Assembly: GCA_944739405.2 (NCBI GenBank)
Contig: OX123197.2
Span: forward strand, 57,388,047 to 57,452,046
Length of the DNA stretch: 64,000 bases
Source: Euclidia mi
Taxonomy: Eukaryota > Arthropoda > Insecta > Lepidoptera > Erebidae
Reading direction: 5' to 3'
Of this stretch, positions 1 through 12,084 are shown piece by piece. Within the stretch, counting starts at the first letter, position 1, and every line of letters begins with the position of its first letter. The notes beneath the pieces are model-generated. The model ran no database searches, had not been told where the DNA came from, and worked only from the letters and a program-made list of their open reading frames with translations. A program made the translations under genes and the position numbers.

Positions 1-1287
1 TCCTTTCTAAAGTGCTCGAACGCCTTGTCCATGCCCAACTTAGCACATTCCTCAATAAAAACCTTCTTTTCAATCCCCTCCAATCCGGTTTCCGCCCAGG
101 TCACAGCACGCTTACGGCACTGATCAACATTACCGACGATATCAGGCTCGGTATGGAAAATGGCAACGTGACTGTTCTTTGTCTACTTGATTTTAGTAAT
201 GCCTTCAATACTATTGATTTCCATATTCTGCTTGGCATATTACGCTCCATTAACATATCTCCACCAGTGATTGATTGGTTTCATAGTTACCTGTTTGGTC
301 GTCGACAGCGTATACGAATTGAAGACGTTTTGTCTTCTTGGTGTACGTCTACAGTTGGCGTTCCACAGGGTGGCGTTCTATCTCCTTTACTTTTCTCAAT
401 TTTTATAAATTCTATCTCATATCAACTTCAGTCATCCTACCACCTTTATGCAGATGATCTCCAAATTTACACTCAAGCTCCTGAACATGAGTTGTCTGAA
501 GCAATTCGTATTATCAACTCTGATTTGGATCGTATAGCTGCATGGAGCCTCAGATTTGACCTTCAAATCAACCCTACGAAAACGCTGATTATTGTTGTCG
601 GTAGTCCCAGGCTGATTGCGCGTGTAGACCGGACTTGATACCTTTAATGGTATTCCTTTATCTATAAGTGATTGCGTGAAGGACTTAGGAATTTACATCG
701 ATAAAACTTTATCCTGGGGCCCTCAAATTAGGGAAGTTAGCAGAAAATTGTTTTCTGCGGCTGGAACGTTGCGAAGATTGCGAAACTTTCTGCCGACTGC
801 CACCAAGATTGCGCTTGCAAATTCTCTTCTTTTACCTATCCTTGACTATGCTGATGTCAGCTATCTAGATCTCACGGAGGAGCAACTTGATAAGCTTGAG
901 CGCCTTCAAAATTTATGTATAAGATTCATATTTGTATTGCGCAAATATGATCACGTTTCCAATTTCCGCAATTCACTCAAGTGGCTCCCTATTCGCCTTC
1001 GACGGAATACTCACATACTATCATTACTCTATAACATTCTCTTTAATCCCTCTACTCCCCATTACTTAAAAGAACGGTTCGAGTTTCTTTCTGACACGCA
1101 TTCTAGATCTCTGAGGTCATCGGTGAATCTGAGACTGGCTATACCAATGCATTCCAGTAGATTTTACGATAAATCTTTTACTGTCCAAGCTGCTCGCTTG
1201 TGGAATGCATTGCCGATGCCAATTAAACAAGCTCAAACAATAACATCATTTAAAAAGTTACTCAAAGAATACTACTTGTCTCTTTAA
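1..1287 (+). pseudogene. Non-LTR retrotransposon ORF2 fragment (reverse transcriptase), frameshifted
   Basis: This is the reverse transcriptase half of a LINE ORF2; its 5' part lies before the window. Two frames cover it: positions 12-638, then 676-1287, so at least one indel lies near 620-676. Visible RT motifs are LDFSNAFNT, GVPQGGVLSPLLFS and the catalytic YADD (YHLYADDLQIYTQ). The second frame has the post-RT region with LKWLPIRLRRNTH and a C-terminus ending YYLSL. The copy at 6.1-10.8 kb on the other strand is closely similar (same motifs, same end), so the two belong to one family. The motifs fit the CR1/Jockey group of APE-type LINEs; I do not assign the clade. The protein would copy element RNA at a nicked target. 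This copy is inactive. Confidence 0.9.
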
Positions 1288-1690
1288 TCTTATTACTCTT
1301 GTAATTCTTATTTTTCTATTTCCTTTCCTTTAATTATCACTAGTTTATGTATGAATAATATAAACATCTATGTATTGTATAATTATTTATGTATGTATAT
1401 AGTTATGTATTTGTGTATATAGTTATTTATCTATGTATGTACTTATTTATGTATATGTAAGTATTTGTATTATAAATCTAAATCGGTAAAGATCGCCAAA
1501 CTACCCTTTTCTGAATCCGTGCTGTTCTTATCCATCCAAAGGTTGCCTGTAAGAGATTGCTTGATAGTGATAAGGCCGCCTATTGTACTATCTGTTATTT
1601 CTCTTTTTGTTATGATTCATTCATGTACTTTCTTTGGAACTTGTACAATAAAGATGATTATTATTATTATAATAAATCTCAATAGAATCC
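1288..1690 (+). repeat. 3' UTR and tail of the LINE at window start
   Basis: AT-rich 3' UTR with a run of tatttatgtatgta-type repeats at about 1330-1460. It ends in aacttgtacaataaag followed by a TTA microsatellite tail at about 1655-1680. A stretch near 1535-1590 (ccatccaaaggttgcctg ... ataaggccgcc) is shared, in reverse, with the tail of the element at 6.1-10.8 kb (about 6215-6280). Confidence 0.7.
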
Positions 1691-2042
1691 TAATAAAGCA
1701 AAGAACCAACTATTTTAAAAGGAAATAAAGCAAATAAAGTACTTGTTTAAAATATACGTTTTGTGAAACATTAATGTAAAGTAACCATTTATAAAGTGTT
1801 GGCCGACGTGAAACAATGAAATAAAACAGAAAACAGACGTAAACACAGGTAAAAAAACTAGCTATCGCTGGAAATAACGTATTTTTAGGTTGGGGCCACT
1901 AAAATTGATATAGTGGCAGCGATTTTGCAACACGTATCATCAATCGTGATTGGTTGTAATGACTCTGGTGTAATAGTTAGACTTGGGGGACTTGATCATG
2001 TTAAAATACAGTGATAACAACTTACAAAATGCTACAGTAATT
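1691..2042. other. Spacer, nothing recognised
   Basis: AT-rich intergenic DNA between a LINE tail and a SINE. No coding or RNA signal seen on either strand. Confidence 0.5.
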
Positions 2043-2274
2043 GTCGTGGTCCAGTGGATAGCGTATGCGTCTGCAGATCGGGAGATTCCGACCCGGGAAT
2101 CGAAACCGGGATCGGTTTTTTCCGAATTCTCAGTAGCAGCATGGAGTCTCGTAATGTGCCCGGTAACGGCAATAGGGTCGCCCCTTATTACGTAGTACCT
2201 TATATTCATGAGGCGAAATATGGGTGTAATATTACACCTCTGCCTACAACTTTAGGGATACGGGCGTGAGGGTA
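2043..2274 (+). repeat. tRNA-headed SINE, family A (copy 1)
   Basis: The head has a tRNA-like A box (ggtccagtggatagcg) and a degenerate B-box region. The body (ctcagtagcagcatggagtct, gtgcccggtaacggcaatagg, cgccccttattacg) and tail (ggtgtaatattacacctctgcctac ... ggcgtgag type) recur in about a dozen copies in this window. Similar SINEs are abundant in moths. The tRNA-like part is too diverged to be a working tRNA gene. Confidence 0.85.
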
Positions 2275-2374
2275 TAAAACAAATTGTCATGTGACTACAG
2301 AAGACTAATTTAAGCTTACCATTTTGTATCCAGGTGACAGCAATAATATTAATTGAGATTTACAATTAGAGCTT

Positions 2375-2590
2375 CAGGGACAGAAGGAAGGGGAAGACCT
2401 AGACGGACGTTCTCTGACCAGATAGGAGACATCCCAAAAAAATGGACAAGTTAGAAGTACCCTTAACCGAAGAGCACGCATGAGAAATTTGATGGGAGCG
2501 AATGAAGCAAGAGAGATATGTCAGGATCGTTGCAAATGGCGTTCCGTAGTCTATGCCTACCCCTCCGGGAAACAGGCGTCAAGTCTATTA
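2375..2590 (+). repeat. Probable LINE 3'-end remnant
   Basis: Fragments readable in shifting frames (GRPRRTFSDQIGD, then EAREICQDRCKWRS) resemble the extreme C-terminus of some non-LTR reverse transcriptases, which end in a GRP...DR..WR pattern. A short ATGT tail follows at about 2585-2600. Weak call, based on motif order only. Confidence 0.4.
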
Positions 2591-3948
2591 ATGTATGTAT
2601 GCTACAGGCTACTGAAATACTTACCTACATGTTGCTAATATTGTATCTCTAGCATCAAAATGTAATAATTTCAGTAACCTGGCGCAATAATTATCTATAA
2701 GCTATGTATAAGCTTCAACATACATAGATACACAATTTGTATAAGAATTTACTTTTTTTAGTTAGTTTTACGTTTTAAGTTGTATATTAACTCATTTTGC
2801 ATTGCCGATAGCAGTAAAAGTATAATAATCTTTATTTTTCTTCTATTTTGTAATTATACTAGACGCCCTCTTTTTTCGTGGTTACAATCTCGAAGTAAGC
2901 TGTAATATTTCGTAGCGCTAACATCTGGCGTCCGTAAGGAAATTCCCAAGCTGAAAACTCCAAGTTTCAGGGGATTCTTTTTCATAGTTGCGTTGTTTTC
3001 AGAAGTTCAGTTGTCAGTTTCGTGTTAAGAAATTTGTAAGATAAAAGGATGTTTTAAATAAATGCACTGCGCGAGTGCACGAGGAAATTTTGGTAACGCG
3101 GTGGAATTTCAGCCAAGTTATGTTTAGATTGAATAGTCGATGGGTTGGAATGGAAACACATTGTGAACTAAAGGAGTTCAAATTTGTCAGTAAGGTTGGT
3201 TAAATTTAAGTAAACTGAAATTTATTAGTGGGAAACTGCAATAATGTGCGTGAACAGCTTAAACCTTATTTCAAATGAAACTCTTGCAACTAGTCAAGGA
3301 AAATATGTATTTATATCTTAAAAAGACGTATAATTTTGCAGCATGAGTAAGCGGTCGTCTTCTAAAATTCATATCCTCATCTTGAAGGATGAGGATACGG
3401 TTTTTATTATTATTTCTTTCCTTATCTTCTTAAGAAGTAGAATGTTTACTACAGGCAAGTTGAATGCACGGATGGTGAAATCGTTTATGCACCCCTTCAC
3501 TTTTTACATTGCACGCAATAATTCTGATACCTATACTGATGTTTTGAATCTGGGTATTGTTTGGGTGCTTTGATTGAATGTCTGTAAAATACCTTTTGAT
3601 ACATGATAAATTTCAAGTACGCGTAGTCTTTTTAAAAATAAAAAGTTTTATTTCCTTCAGATGACCATTTCAATGCTTTTATTATGAAACAAATAGCAAA
3701 ATGATTTATTTTAGATAAACATAACCGTTGACTTATTCATTGTTTTATTCTTTTCAAAAGTGTCAGTTTATTCATGGGTACTGCTACTATAATAATTGAC
3801 TGCTTATTTATAACGACTGTCAAAAATCATCATGACGGCCGGCACTTACTGCTCAACGTGTTCGCTTAAGTCCTGTCCAATCTAGATATACCTAATTAAA
3901 ATATTGTGTTAACAAGTTTTGAAACAAGAAAATCATAACATAACATAA
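2591..3948. other. AT-rich spacer, no gene recognised
   Basis: A 76-codon open frame at 3343-3573 has no recognisable domain and a hydrophobic AT-driven composition, so I do not call it a gene. A small hairpin with 10-bp arms lies at about 3372-3397 (tatcctcatc/gatgaggata). Confidence 0.5.
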
Positions 3949-4070
3949 CTTCATGCCTTTTATCCCCGAAAGGGTAGGCAGAGGTGTATTACACACCCAC
4001 ACTTCGCCAGTTATGTTTCGGTCCCAATGTAATAGGGGGCGAGCCTATTGTCATCTACCGGGCAAATCAT
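3949..4070 (-). repeat. SINE family A, 3' part (copy 2)
   Basis: Reverse-strand copy of the SINE body and tail: ccccgaaagggtaggcagag, cgccagttatg, taatagggggcgagcc. The tRNA-like head is missing, so it is 5'-truncated. Confidence 0.8.
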
Positions 4071-4489
4071 TAAGCGAGCGATAATTACAACAAAATCAAT
4101 TAAAATAAAACAAGTCATTTACATATAATGAACACAGTCTTATGACATTATTTCGTTGTACTGTTGTCAAGACTCAAACAATGTAAGCAATGACTATAAA
4201 CTCTTGAAAAAATTAACGCTCTTGTTTTTTCACAAGCATTAAATTTACCGTGAATTGACACTCACTTAACCTGCTTTTAAAAAGCATCGTATAACCACCA
4301 TTTGCCCTCCTTTCCCCATAATCCGTTCACAAATTACAGTGCTCATGACGTGTCGACATCCACTTACACCATTAAGACTGTAGGAACAAAATATTTTCCA
4401 TACAAATAGTACTTGGCTTAGGGTGATATTAACTAATGAATTCACGGCACGCACTATTGACTTTTCAGAGTTATTTGCGTATTGAGATT
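4071..4489. other. Spacer, nothing recognised
   Basis: No supported feature. A 62-codon reverse open frame at 4266-4454 has no recognisable domain. Confidence 0.4.
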
Positions 4490-4760
4490 TTTAATAATGG
4501 TTTGCCCATTGCTTCAGGGAGCACGTTAAACCGTCATCGGTCCCGGCGGTCATGAAGATCTTTGACAGCCGTTATAGGGAGTCCGTTTGTATAATGAACT
4601 GACACTAGTCTAAACCATATAATATTGCGATTCCTGTGGTTTGCGGAGGTCAGTCAAGCAGTCGCTCTGTGGAACTAATATTCACTCAAATCCAGTTAGA
4701 TTAGTAACCATACCCGGGTTGCAACTAAGATAACTATACGAAGTCAGGAGGATGATAGCA
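4490..4760 (+). repeat. Remnant of a lepidopteran LINE 3' UTR
   Basis: Two blocks in the expected order, cttcagggagcacgttaaac...ggtcccgg (about 4515-4545) and gtcgctctgtgg...ccagttagatt...acccgggttgcaacta (about 4660-4730), ending aggaggatgat. From memory these are spaced landmarks of a common moth non-LTR 3' UTR ending in GATGAT units. The assignment is by recall, not alignment. Confidence 0.45.
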
Positions 4761-6139
4761 GTTACGTCATTATTAAGCTTGAAATATAAGGAAAAGTGTG
4801 CTAGTAGAACTATGTGGCGATTATATTAGCATAAAAGTAATAAAATCACTCAACATCCAGTGTATAGCGAGGACTTAATACATTTTCAAGGCTTCGATTT
4901 GCCAAAGAAAATCACATCAATCAACGGCACTAGTTCAGCTGTATTCTAAATAATGTACAATGTGAGTCGAGAACTATTGAGCTGTTTTTTTTACTGCTTT
5001 TTTTGCTCTAACCAATTATTTTCAGGATAAACCATTTTAGTACAACCCGCCAACCTAATAGTAAGCGGCTCCTTCATAGAGATACGAGACACCGAGTCAT
5101 TAATGATGCGTTGCTGATCATTAGGATTCGAGAAAAGCAATATATCCCTAGTAGGTGAGTTAGAAATAAAAGAGGACCTCTTTGTTGCTTTACGATCTGT
5201 TACCTCCACTGCTTTAACTCGCCGAAAGAAACGCAAAATTAGTACTACTACTTCATATCTCAGTTCAAGACTCCCATTCATGTAATCAACGTGGCGGCAA
5301 GCATTAAAAATAATGTTCTTATACTGCCTTATAATTTATAAGTGTCAATTTAGCCGCACCTTTACTTTGTCATGACGAAATAAACTCATTAAAGCATGGT
5401 AAGTAATGTGGTCTCAGCACGCTATACTGTTTGTTTTGCCATTTAAAAATGTGACATTTTATTAATAGATGGCTGGTCAGGGCCATTAGAATGAAGGTCC
5501 TTAAATGTAAGTCACGCTTACTGTTTATAATGTAGTGAAATCTATTAATAGCTAGTTACCTGACAGTTAAAATTGAATTTTGATTAGGTCTCTGATTCCT
5601 TTTTAGTTCAGTTTGTGAGCCACCGAAAAGGTGGCTTTTAAAGAACATGACCATTAGAATTATATTATGATGAAAATGAATGCCTAAATTAGCACTGTTT
5701 TAAGACTTTTTTAATATGACTGTGTATATATTTTACTAACAATTTGTGTTATCTGTCAGAAAACGGCAAAGGCACAAAAAGTGGCGTCATCTAACGGACA
5801 TTGATAGACCTAACAATCATGGATAAACGAAGATGTAATTTGATATCAACCTAATTTTTATTCCTAACAGCGGTCCTAATCGTCCCATGAAAAAAATTCT
5901 AAGATTTAATCCGCTTGCATTCCATGGCTGCCAACAACAACTTCGAAACTTTTATTATTTTGCAAACGCCGTCCGATTATGAAAATATACTAGTAAACTG
6001 CTTTTATACAGGTACTATTGTCTAAGAAGAGCTCAACCCTCATAACCTGAATTCCATGGAATCTAAACGTTATACATAGTCTCAGGAATATAATGAAACA
6101 ATGAGTACTGTGTAAATTACACAAAGAAGTTAGGTATTT
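4761..6139. other. Spacer, no gene recognised
   Basis: AT-rich DNA. A 96-codon reverse open frame (4991-5281) shows no domain, and I see no splice-linked exons I could defend. Confidence 0.5.
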
Positions 6140-6527
6140 AATATATTTATTTATTTATTTATTTTATGCTTTATTGTACACCAGAAATATTACATAGGAT
6201 ATCATACAAAAAAAGCGAAGTACAATGGGCGGCCTTATCGCTTATAGCGATCTCTACCAGGCAACCTTTGGATGGAAATATTATTGGTCAGAAAATAGTG
6301 GTAGTTGTAGGTGTAACAGTTATAATACATATATATTTCTAAACACATACATATATACCTATTCATAAACTCTACTCTATGTACCTACATACAAATATAC
6401 ATATACATACATACATACAAATACATATATAAATAAACATACAAAACACATAATTATACACACATAAACTATAGCCATGTTTTAATTATAGAATATTTTA
6501 GAAATTATAACTATATATTATAATAAA

Positions 6528-9382
6528 TTATAATGAAAGGTAATATTCCTTTACTAAAGATTTAAATTTTGCTACCGTCTTAGCTTGCCTAATGTGCAGT
6601 GGTAATTTATTCCACAAGCGAACAGCAGTTACGGTGAAGGAATTGTCATAAAAAGCCGTGGAATGTACTGGCATTTTAAGCCTCAAATTTTCTGATGACC
6701 TTAAATATCTATTATGTGTATCATGAAGGAACTCAAATCTTCCTTTAAGATAGGAGGGAGTTGAAGGGTTAAACAATATATTGTACAGTAAAGTGAGAAT
6801 GTGAGCATTCCGGCGATGTCGAATTGGTAACCACTTGAGCTGTGTTCGAAATTGTGAAACATGGTCGTATTTGCGCAAGCCAAATACGAATCTTATACAG
6901 ACATTTTGAATTCGCTCAAGTTTATCTAGCTGGTTTTCGGCGAGGTCTAGATAGCTGACATCTGCATAATCAATAATGGGTAACAGAAGAGACTGAGCGA
7001 GGGCAATTTTAGTAGCAGTGGGCAGGAAGTTTCTCAATCGCCTCAGTGAACCAACTGAAGCGAACACCTTACGACTCACTTCTTGTATCTGCGGTCCCCA
7101 AGTAAGAGTAGAGTCGATAGTGAGACCCAGATTTTTTACTTTGTCTTGTATATTAATAATAGTGCCATCAAAGATTATATGAGGGAGTAAAGACCAGTCA
7201 ATTTTACTTTTCATTCTAGAGCTACCAATAACAATGACTTGAGTTTTGGTAGGGTTAAGTTTAAGCCCAAAAGATTTGCCCACTTGCTGATTTGTGCCAA
7301 GTCACTGTTAATGATATCTAACGAATATGACATCTGCGACAGTGTTGACTGTGTGTATATCTGGAGATCATCTGCATAAAGGTGATAGGAACAGCGAAGG
7401 TTATTACAGATAGAATTTATGAATATTGAGAAGAGTAAAGGAGACAATACGCCGCCCTGGGGCACACCGGCATTTGTATTACACCAAGAAGAAAGTGAAT
7501 TCTCGATATGTATACGTTGTCGGCGGCCACACAGGTAACTATGAAACCAATCAATCACCGTAGAAGATATGTTAAGAGAACAGAGGCGTCCAAGAAGAAT
7601 ATCAAAATCTACCGTATTAAAGGCGTTACTAAAATCAAGTAGACATAAAATTGTGAACTGTCCGCCTTCCATACCAGCCCTGATGTCGTCCGTAACATTG
7701 ACTAAGGATGTGACTGTGCTATGACCCGAACGGAAACCGGATTGAAAGGGATTAAGAAGATTATTCTTACAGAGGAAGGAGTTGATTTGGTAGTACACGA
7801 GACGTTCGAGGACTTTAGAGAGGAATGGCAGGATAGAAATGGGCCGATAATCGGAAAAGGATGAAGGATGGGAAATTTTTGGTATAGGAGTAATTTGGGC
7901 GTCCTTCCACATCGATGGAAATATACTACTGGACAAGGAAAAATTGAAGATGTGGGTAATAATGGGTAGGATCGCGTCAAGGACAGGAATGATCATGTTA
8001 CGGCTGACACAGTCACTACCAACTGCGTTGGACGTGATTGATACTATGCTCTTCTTAACATCACTATCAGTGAACTGATTAAAGACAAACGGTGAATAAC
8101 TAGGGGTAGGCAATGATGAAAGATAATTAATAGTGCTTGTCTTAGTAGTCCTATCAATGAAGGACGAAGCAGAGAAATGTTGATTGAGCAAGTCAATATT
8201 GAAGTCAGTAGGATTGATTTGTTGACGTGCTTTGCCGACCCCCAGGGTTTTAAGAAATTTCCAGACCTTTGCTGGATCTCCGTTTTTTACAGAGCTGTGG
8301 ATATGTTGGCGTTGTGCGTCCCTACACACCCTATTGCAGTGATTTCTAATCGCGATATACTTTTGGAGATTTAAAGCATCAGGTCTAATTTTATACTTAA
8401 ATTTAGCTGCAGCTTTCTTACGTATCAGCTGTTTGATGTTTTCTGTGAGCCACGGCGATGGAGTATGTTTTATTTTAACGGGTCGTATAGGTGCATGTTT
8501 GTCGTACAATTTTGTGATTTGACGTGTAAAGATGGCAACTTTTTCATCAACAGAGTTCGAGTTAAAAAGATGATTCCAGTCAATATCACTAGCATCTTTA
8601 CAGAGATTATTTAAATTGATGTTACGAAAATTGCGCTGCATTAATATTTTAGGCTTAACTTTTGGAGGGCGGATTTGGTAAGATAGGAAAAGTAAGTCAT
8701 GATAAGAGAACATGTCTGCCGGGTATTGCCCGTGCGTGGCTACATGTTCCCTTGAGGAAACTAAGATAAGATCTAGAAGAGAAGGTGAAGAATTTGGAAA
8801 ATGATGAGTTGCATTTAAAGGGAGAATTGACAAGTTACAACTTAAAGATGATGAAAGAAGAGAAGAAGAGCGGGAATCATTTTTAAGGAGACAGGTATTA
8901 AAGTCACCCATTATGATAATGTGATTGTAAGAGGGCACAAGATTGACCAGCATGGTTTCAAAAGAAGAAAAGAAATCTATACGTAATGAAGGACAATAGT
9001 AAACGCCGAGTAGGACTTTAGCGCGGTTTAATACAACTTCCAGAAACAAATGTTCCCCAGCGTCTTGTGGCGGTGGTTGTGCTGACATATCAACAATTGT
9101 ATAAGGGATATGTGAGCGGAGGTAAATGGCAACACCGCCACCTCCCCCAATCGCTCGGTCATTTCTGATTAGTTGAAAACCAGGTAGGGAGTATAATGTT
9201 GAGGGAAGACAGGGCTTAAGCCATGACTCAGAAACAAGGATAGCGTGAATGCTCTTACAATCAAGATTGGCCAGCATATCAGGGAAATGTGCCGGAATGC
9301 TTTGGGCATTGATATGAACGACATTGAAATTTTTGGGTACATCAGAAAATTGTGAATTTAGGCAATCAGCTAGCGACGGCAC
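6528..9382 (-). pseudogene. LINE ORF2: APE endonuclease plus reverse transcriptase, one frameshift
   Basis: The upstream frame (9382-7211) has an APE-type endonuclease: VVHINAQSI (metal-binding Asn), VSESWL (catalytic Glu), IIMGDFNTC (Asp/Asn). The RT follows with SDYRPISILPF, LLDFSNAFNT, GVPQGGVLSPLLFS and YADD. The frame is lost near 7275-7285 inside an A/T run, and the rest (LKLNPTKTQVIV ... LKWLPIRHRR ... EYYLSL) continues at 7283-6528. Start choice is uncertain: position 9382 is a GTG, no in-frame ATG is seen, and an in-frame stop lies about 85 nt upstream, so the native start may be non-ATG or damaged. The product would nick target DNA and copy element RNA. It has far fewer defects than the other LINEs here, suggesting a fairly recent insertion. 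Confidence 0.9.
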
Positions 9383-10035
9383 ACTGGAAAAGCTATCATC
9401 TAGGCTGCATACAGAGTGGAAACTATCGTCCTCATTTATAGAATTATTATCAATGGTGAATATATGTTATGAACGCAATATATATAATGAAAATATATTA
9501 AATAAGAGTATATATATATACTTAAATATTAAATAAATTAAAATTATTAATAATTAAATAAAAATATTTACCAATAATACACCACCTGCCAGTTGTGCTG
9601 ATAACAAGCTAAAAAGATACATAATTGAGAAAAAAAAACAATAACTAACCTAAGCATCTAGTCCGGGTACAATGTTAAAAAGTTTATCAGTTAGACGTGA
9701 AGTGGAAAATGAAGTTAAAGATAGAGGAAAACAAGCAGTAGTGAAGAGACTAAATTTACATTATTAGAGAATATAATTGCAATAACGTATATCTAAAAAG
9801 CCTTGTACCCAAAAAGAATTTAACTAGTAGATGACAGATGACAGTTACAGATATAATGACGTTTGACAGATAACGTGCAGAGAAAATAACAAACACCGAC
9901 AGATTTATAATTCACATAAATAAAATAAAAGTAATGAGTTAACGAAGGTAGATAAGTGGGTACAGACTGGAAACTAATATATTATTGCTAATTACCTACT
10001 ACCCGGACCGAAAAACAAACAAAGAAACGTGAATA

Positions 10036-10752
10036 TTACGTCTTCTTTTGGGCAGCCGCTCGTTTGTTCTTTGTGGCTGGCTTCGACGCTGCGGATGGTT
10101 TCTCCACGCCCTTCTGCTCGATTCTCTGCAACTCGCCGAGGCTTACCACACGGTGACGTGAACCATCAGGCGCCAAGACGTGGATGATCCCTTCCCTGGT
10201 CCAGCACTGCGTTACGCCGTACTTTTGTCTTGCTGCCATAAAAGTCTCATGCCGCTGCTTGGTCAGGAACTCCGAAATTGTGATGCCAGTGCCCTTGAGT
10301 TTTGTTTTATCAAACCAAGCCTTGTCACGTATGGATGCGCTGTTTAGTTTCAGAACAATGGGCCTGGGTTTATGGTCATTTGACAAGCGCCCCATTCTGT
10401 GGCAGCGTCGGATGTCGGTGTTCGTCAGATCGGCTTTAAGATGCTCCTTGAAGACGTTTGCCACCACTTTGGATGTGTCCTCCTTGCTGTCCTCGGTCAC
10501 ACCATGAATCAGCAACATCTTTCGTCTGGTTCTCATCTCCATGGCGTCCATTGTGCGTGAAAGGATTTCTATCTGGCGTTGAAAACTATTCAGGGCCTCC
10601 ATAACAAAATCTTTGAAAGTTTGGTATTCTGAGGACAATCCTGTTAATGATGGAGAGCTTTGTGATCGTGGTAACTCAGCCTCAAAATCTGCCATCCGCT
10701 TGAGAAACATGTTTCTCAAACTGCACATAGATTCCTGTAGTGACTCAGCCAT
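10036..10752 (-). CDS. LINE ORF1 protein, L1-ORF1-like RNA-binding type
   Basis: An intact 238-codon frame starting at an ATG (MAESLQESM). Roughly the first 100 residues contain heptad-like stretches (SFQRQIEILSRTMDAME) fitting a coiled coil. Residues of about 105-180 (KMLLIHGVTED ... IRRCHRMGR ... RPIVLKLNSASIRDKAW) fit the RRM-like fold of L1-type ORF1 proteins, and a basic C-terminal tail ends in KNKRAAAQKKT. Such proteins coat the element's RNA as trimers and carry it to the nucleus. It lies about 650 nt upstream of ORF2 on the same strand. The call rests on motif resemblance. Confidence 0.8.
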   Translation of the reverse strand: MAESLQESMCSLRNMFLKRMADFEAELPRSQSSPSLTGLSSEYQTFKDFVMEALNSFQRQIEILSRTMDAMEMRTRRKMLLIHGVTEDSKEDTSKVVANVFKEHLKADLTNTDIRRCHRMGRLSNDHKPRPIVLKLNSASIRDKAWFDKTKLKGTGITISEFLTKQRHETFMAARQKYGVTQCWTREGIIHVLAPDGSRHRVVSLGELQRIEQKGVEKPSAASKPATKNKRAAAQKKT

Positions 10753-10800
10753 TGTGAAGTGATATGTATTACTTTATTGTGCACGTAGGATGTTGTCAAC

Positions 10801-11144
10801 ACTGTACTGGCAGGTAATGACTGTATTTAATTGTATAATGTAATTAAACTTACTAAAATAACACTTAAACTATTTTATTTTAATATTTAAAAGTAGAGCT
10901 AATAACTGTAGATACTGTTGATACAACTACCCCCTATGAATGTGTACCCCCTATAAATATAATTAATTTTTTAGGAAAATTCATAATTAAAATATTATCA
11001 TTGTTTGTATCCTATAATAATAAGAATCTTGCTACTTTTACTTAGCCAGTTCTCGGTGGTGTAGTAGATTTCTTTAAAAACTTCGAAAAAGGTGGAGGTA
11101 ATTGTTTTATGTAATAATAATATTCTAGCACATACACACAACAC
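10801..11144. other. AT-rich spacer
   Basis: Very AT-rich sequence between the LINE 5' end and a SINE; no feature seen. Confidence 0.5.
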
Positions 11145-11332
11145 TGCCGCCGTGGTCCAGTGGATAGCGTATGCGATTGCTGATCGGAGGTCCCGGGTCG
11201 GGCAAAAGTGTTACTGGGTTTTTCCAAATACTCAGTAGCAGCCCCGAGTCTGGTGATGTGCCCGGTAACGGCAATAGGCTCGGCCCCTATTTCCTGGGAC
11301 CTAAAAATTCATGGCGAAATGTGGGTGTAATA
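11145..11332 (+). repeat. SINE family A (copy 3)
   Basis: Head ccgtggtccagtggatagcg, B-box area ggtcccgggtcgggcaa, body ctcagtagcagccccgagtct and gtgcccggtaacggcaatag. It is truncated at the tail, which stops at gtgggtgtaatat. Confidence 0.85.
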
Positions 11333-11477
11333 TTTATTTATTAATACACTTAATTGTGGACAGGTTAACTTAATGCCATGGGCATTATCTGCCAGTCTAC
11401 CTTTGAGCGGTGCTGAGAAACGTAGTAGGTTTATTAAATACTATCTATAATAACAATATTACAAATATATTTTTTAT

Positions 11478-11726
11478 AGACTCACGCCTGTATCCCCGAA
11501 GGAGTAGGCAGAGGTGTAATATTACACCCACATTTCGCCATGAATTTTTGGTTCCACGTAATAGGGGGCGAGCCTATTGCCGTACCGGGCACATTACCAG
11601 ACTCCGTGCTGCTACTGAGAATTTCATAACAGAAAAACCCAATAACACTTTGCCCGAACCGGGAATCGAACCCGAGACCTCCCAATCTCACGCGCACATT
11701 TATGCCGCGAGATCAACGAGGCATTA
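11478..11726 (-). repeat. SINE family A, nearly full length (copy 4)
   Basis: Reverse-strand copy from tail (ctcacgcctgtatccccgaagg) through body (gtgctgctactgagaatttc) to the tRNA-like head (gggaatcgaacccgagacctc ... gccgcgagatcaacgaggca). The head variant resembles the one at 49231-49487. Confidence 0.85.
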
Positions 11727-11761
11727 CAAATAATAGACATAATTATGTCTATTATTTGTAA
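11722..11761. repeat. 40-bp perfect palindrome
   Basis: attacaaataatagacataa followed directly by its reverse complement, with no loop. It abuts the 5' end of the SINE at 11478-11726. Confidence 0.8.
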
Positions 11762-11857
11762 TATATAATACCTACTTAAATAAGTAGGTAAACATACATA
11801 CACATGCAATAAATAGATACATACTATAATATAATAATTATGAGTACTAAAGAAAGA

Positions 11858-12024
11858 ATACGGTAGGCAGAGGGATAATATTACACCCACATTTCGCCAT
11901 GAATTTTTGGTCCCACGTTATAGGGGGCGAGCCTATTGCCGTTACCGGCCACATCACCAGCCTCCGTGCTGCTACTGAGAATAAGAAACAACCCAGTAAA
12001 ACTTTTACCCGACCCGGTACAGCC
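11858..12024 (-). repeat. SINE family A (copy 5)
   Basis: Reverse copy: ggtaggcagagggataatattac, cgccatgaatttttggtccc, gtgctgctactgagaat, then a short head remnant (acccgacccggtac). Confidence 0.8.
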
Positions 12025-12084
12025 GCTACACAGTAACTACGTAATAATAAATAATATAAATATAAATAAAGATACGAATCCTAT

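Larger units (their letters stand above)
6140..10800 (-). mobile_element. Near full-length APE-type non-LTR retrotransposon
   Basis: Reverse-strand LINE of about 4.65 kb. Reading 5' to 3': ORF1 (10752-10036), an AT-rich stretch of about 650 nt, ORF2 (9382-6528) with endonuclease and RT, a 3' UTR (6527-about 6170), and an AAAT-repeat tail at about 6145-6170. It is the same family as the fragment at 1-1690. The 5' end is not sharply defined; I set it just upstream of the ORF1 start. No clean target duplication was found by eye. One frameshift in ORF2 makes this copy inactive as written. Confidence 0.85.

Noticed and set aside
3343..3573. 76-codon forward frame
   Set aside because: No domain, AT-driven composition, no neighbouring exon evidence.
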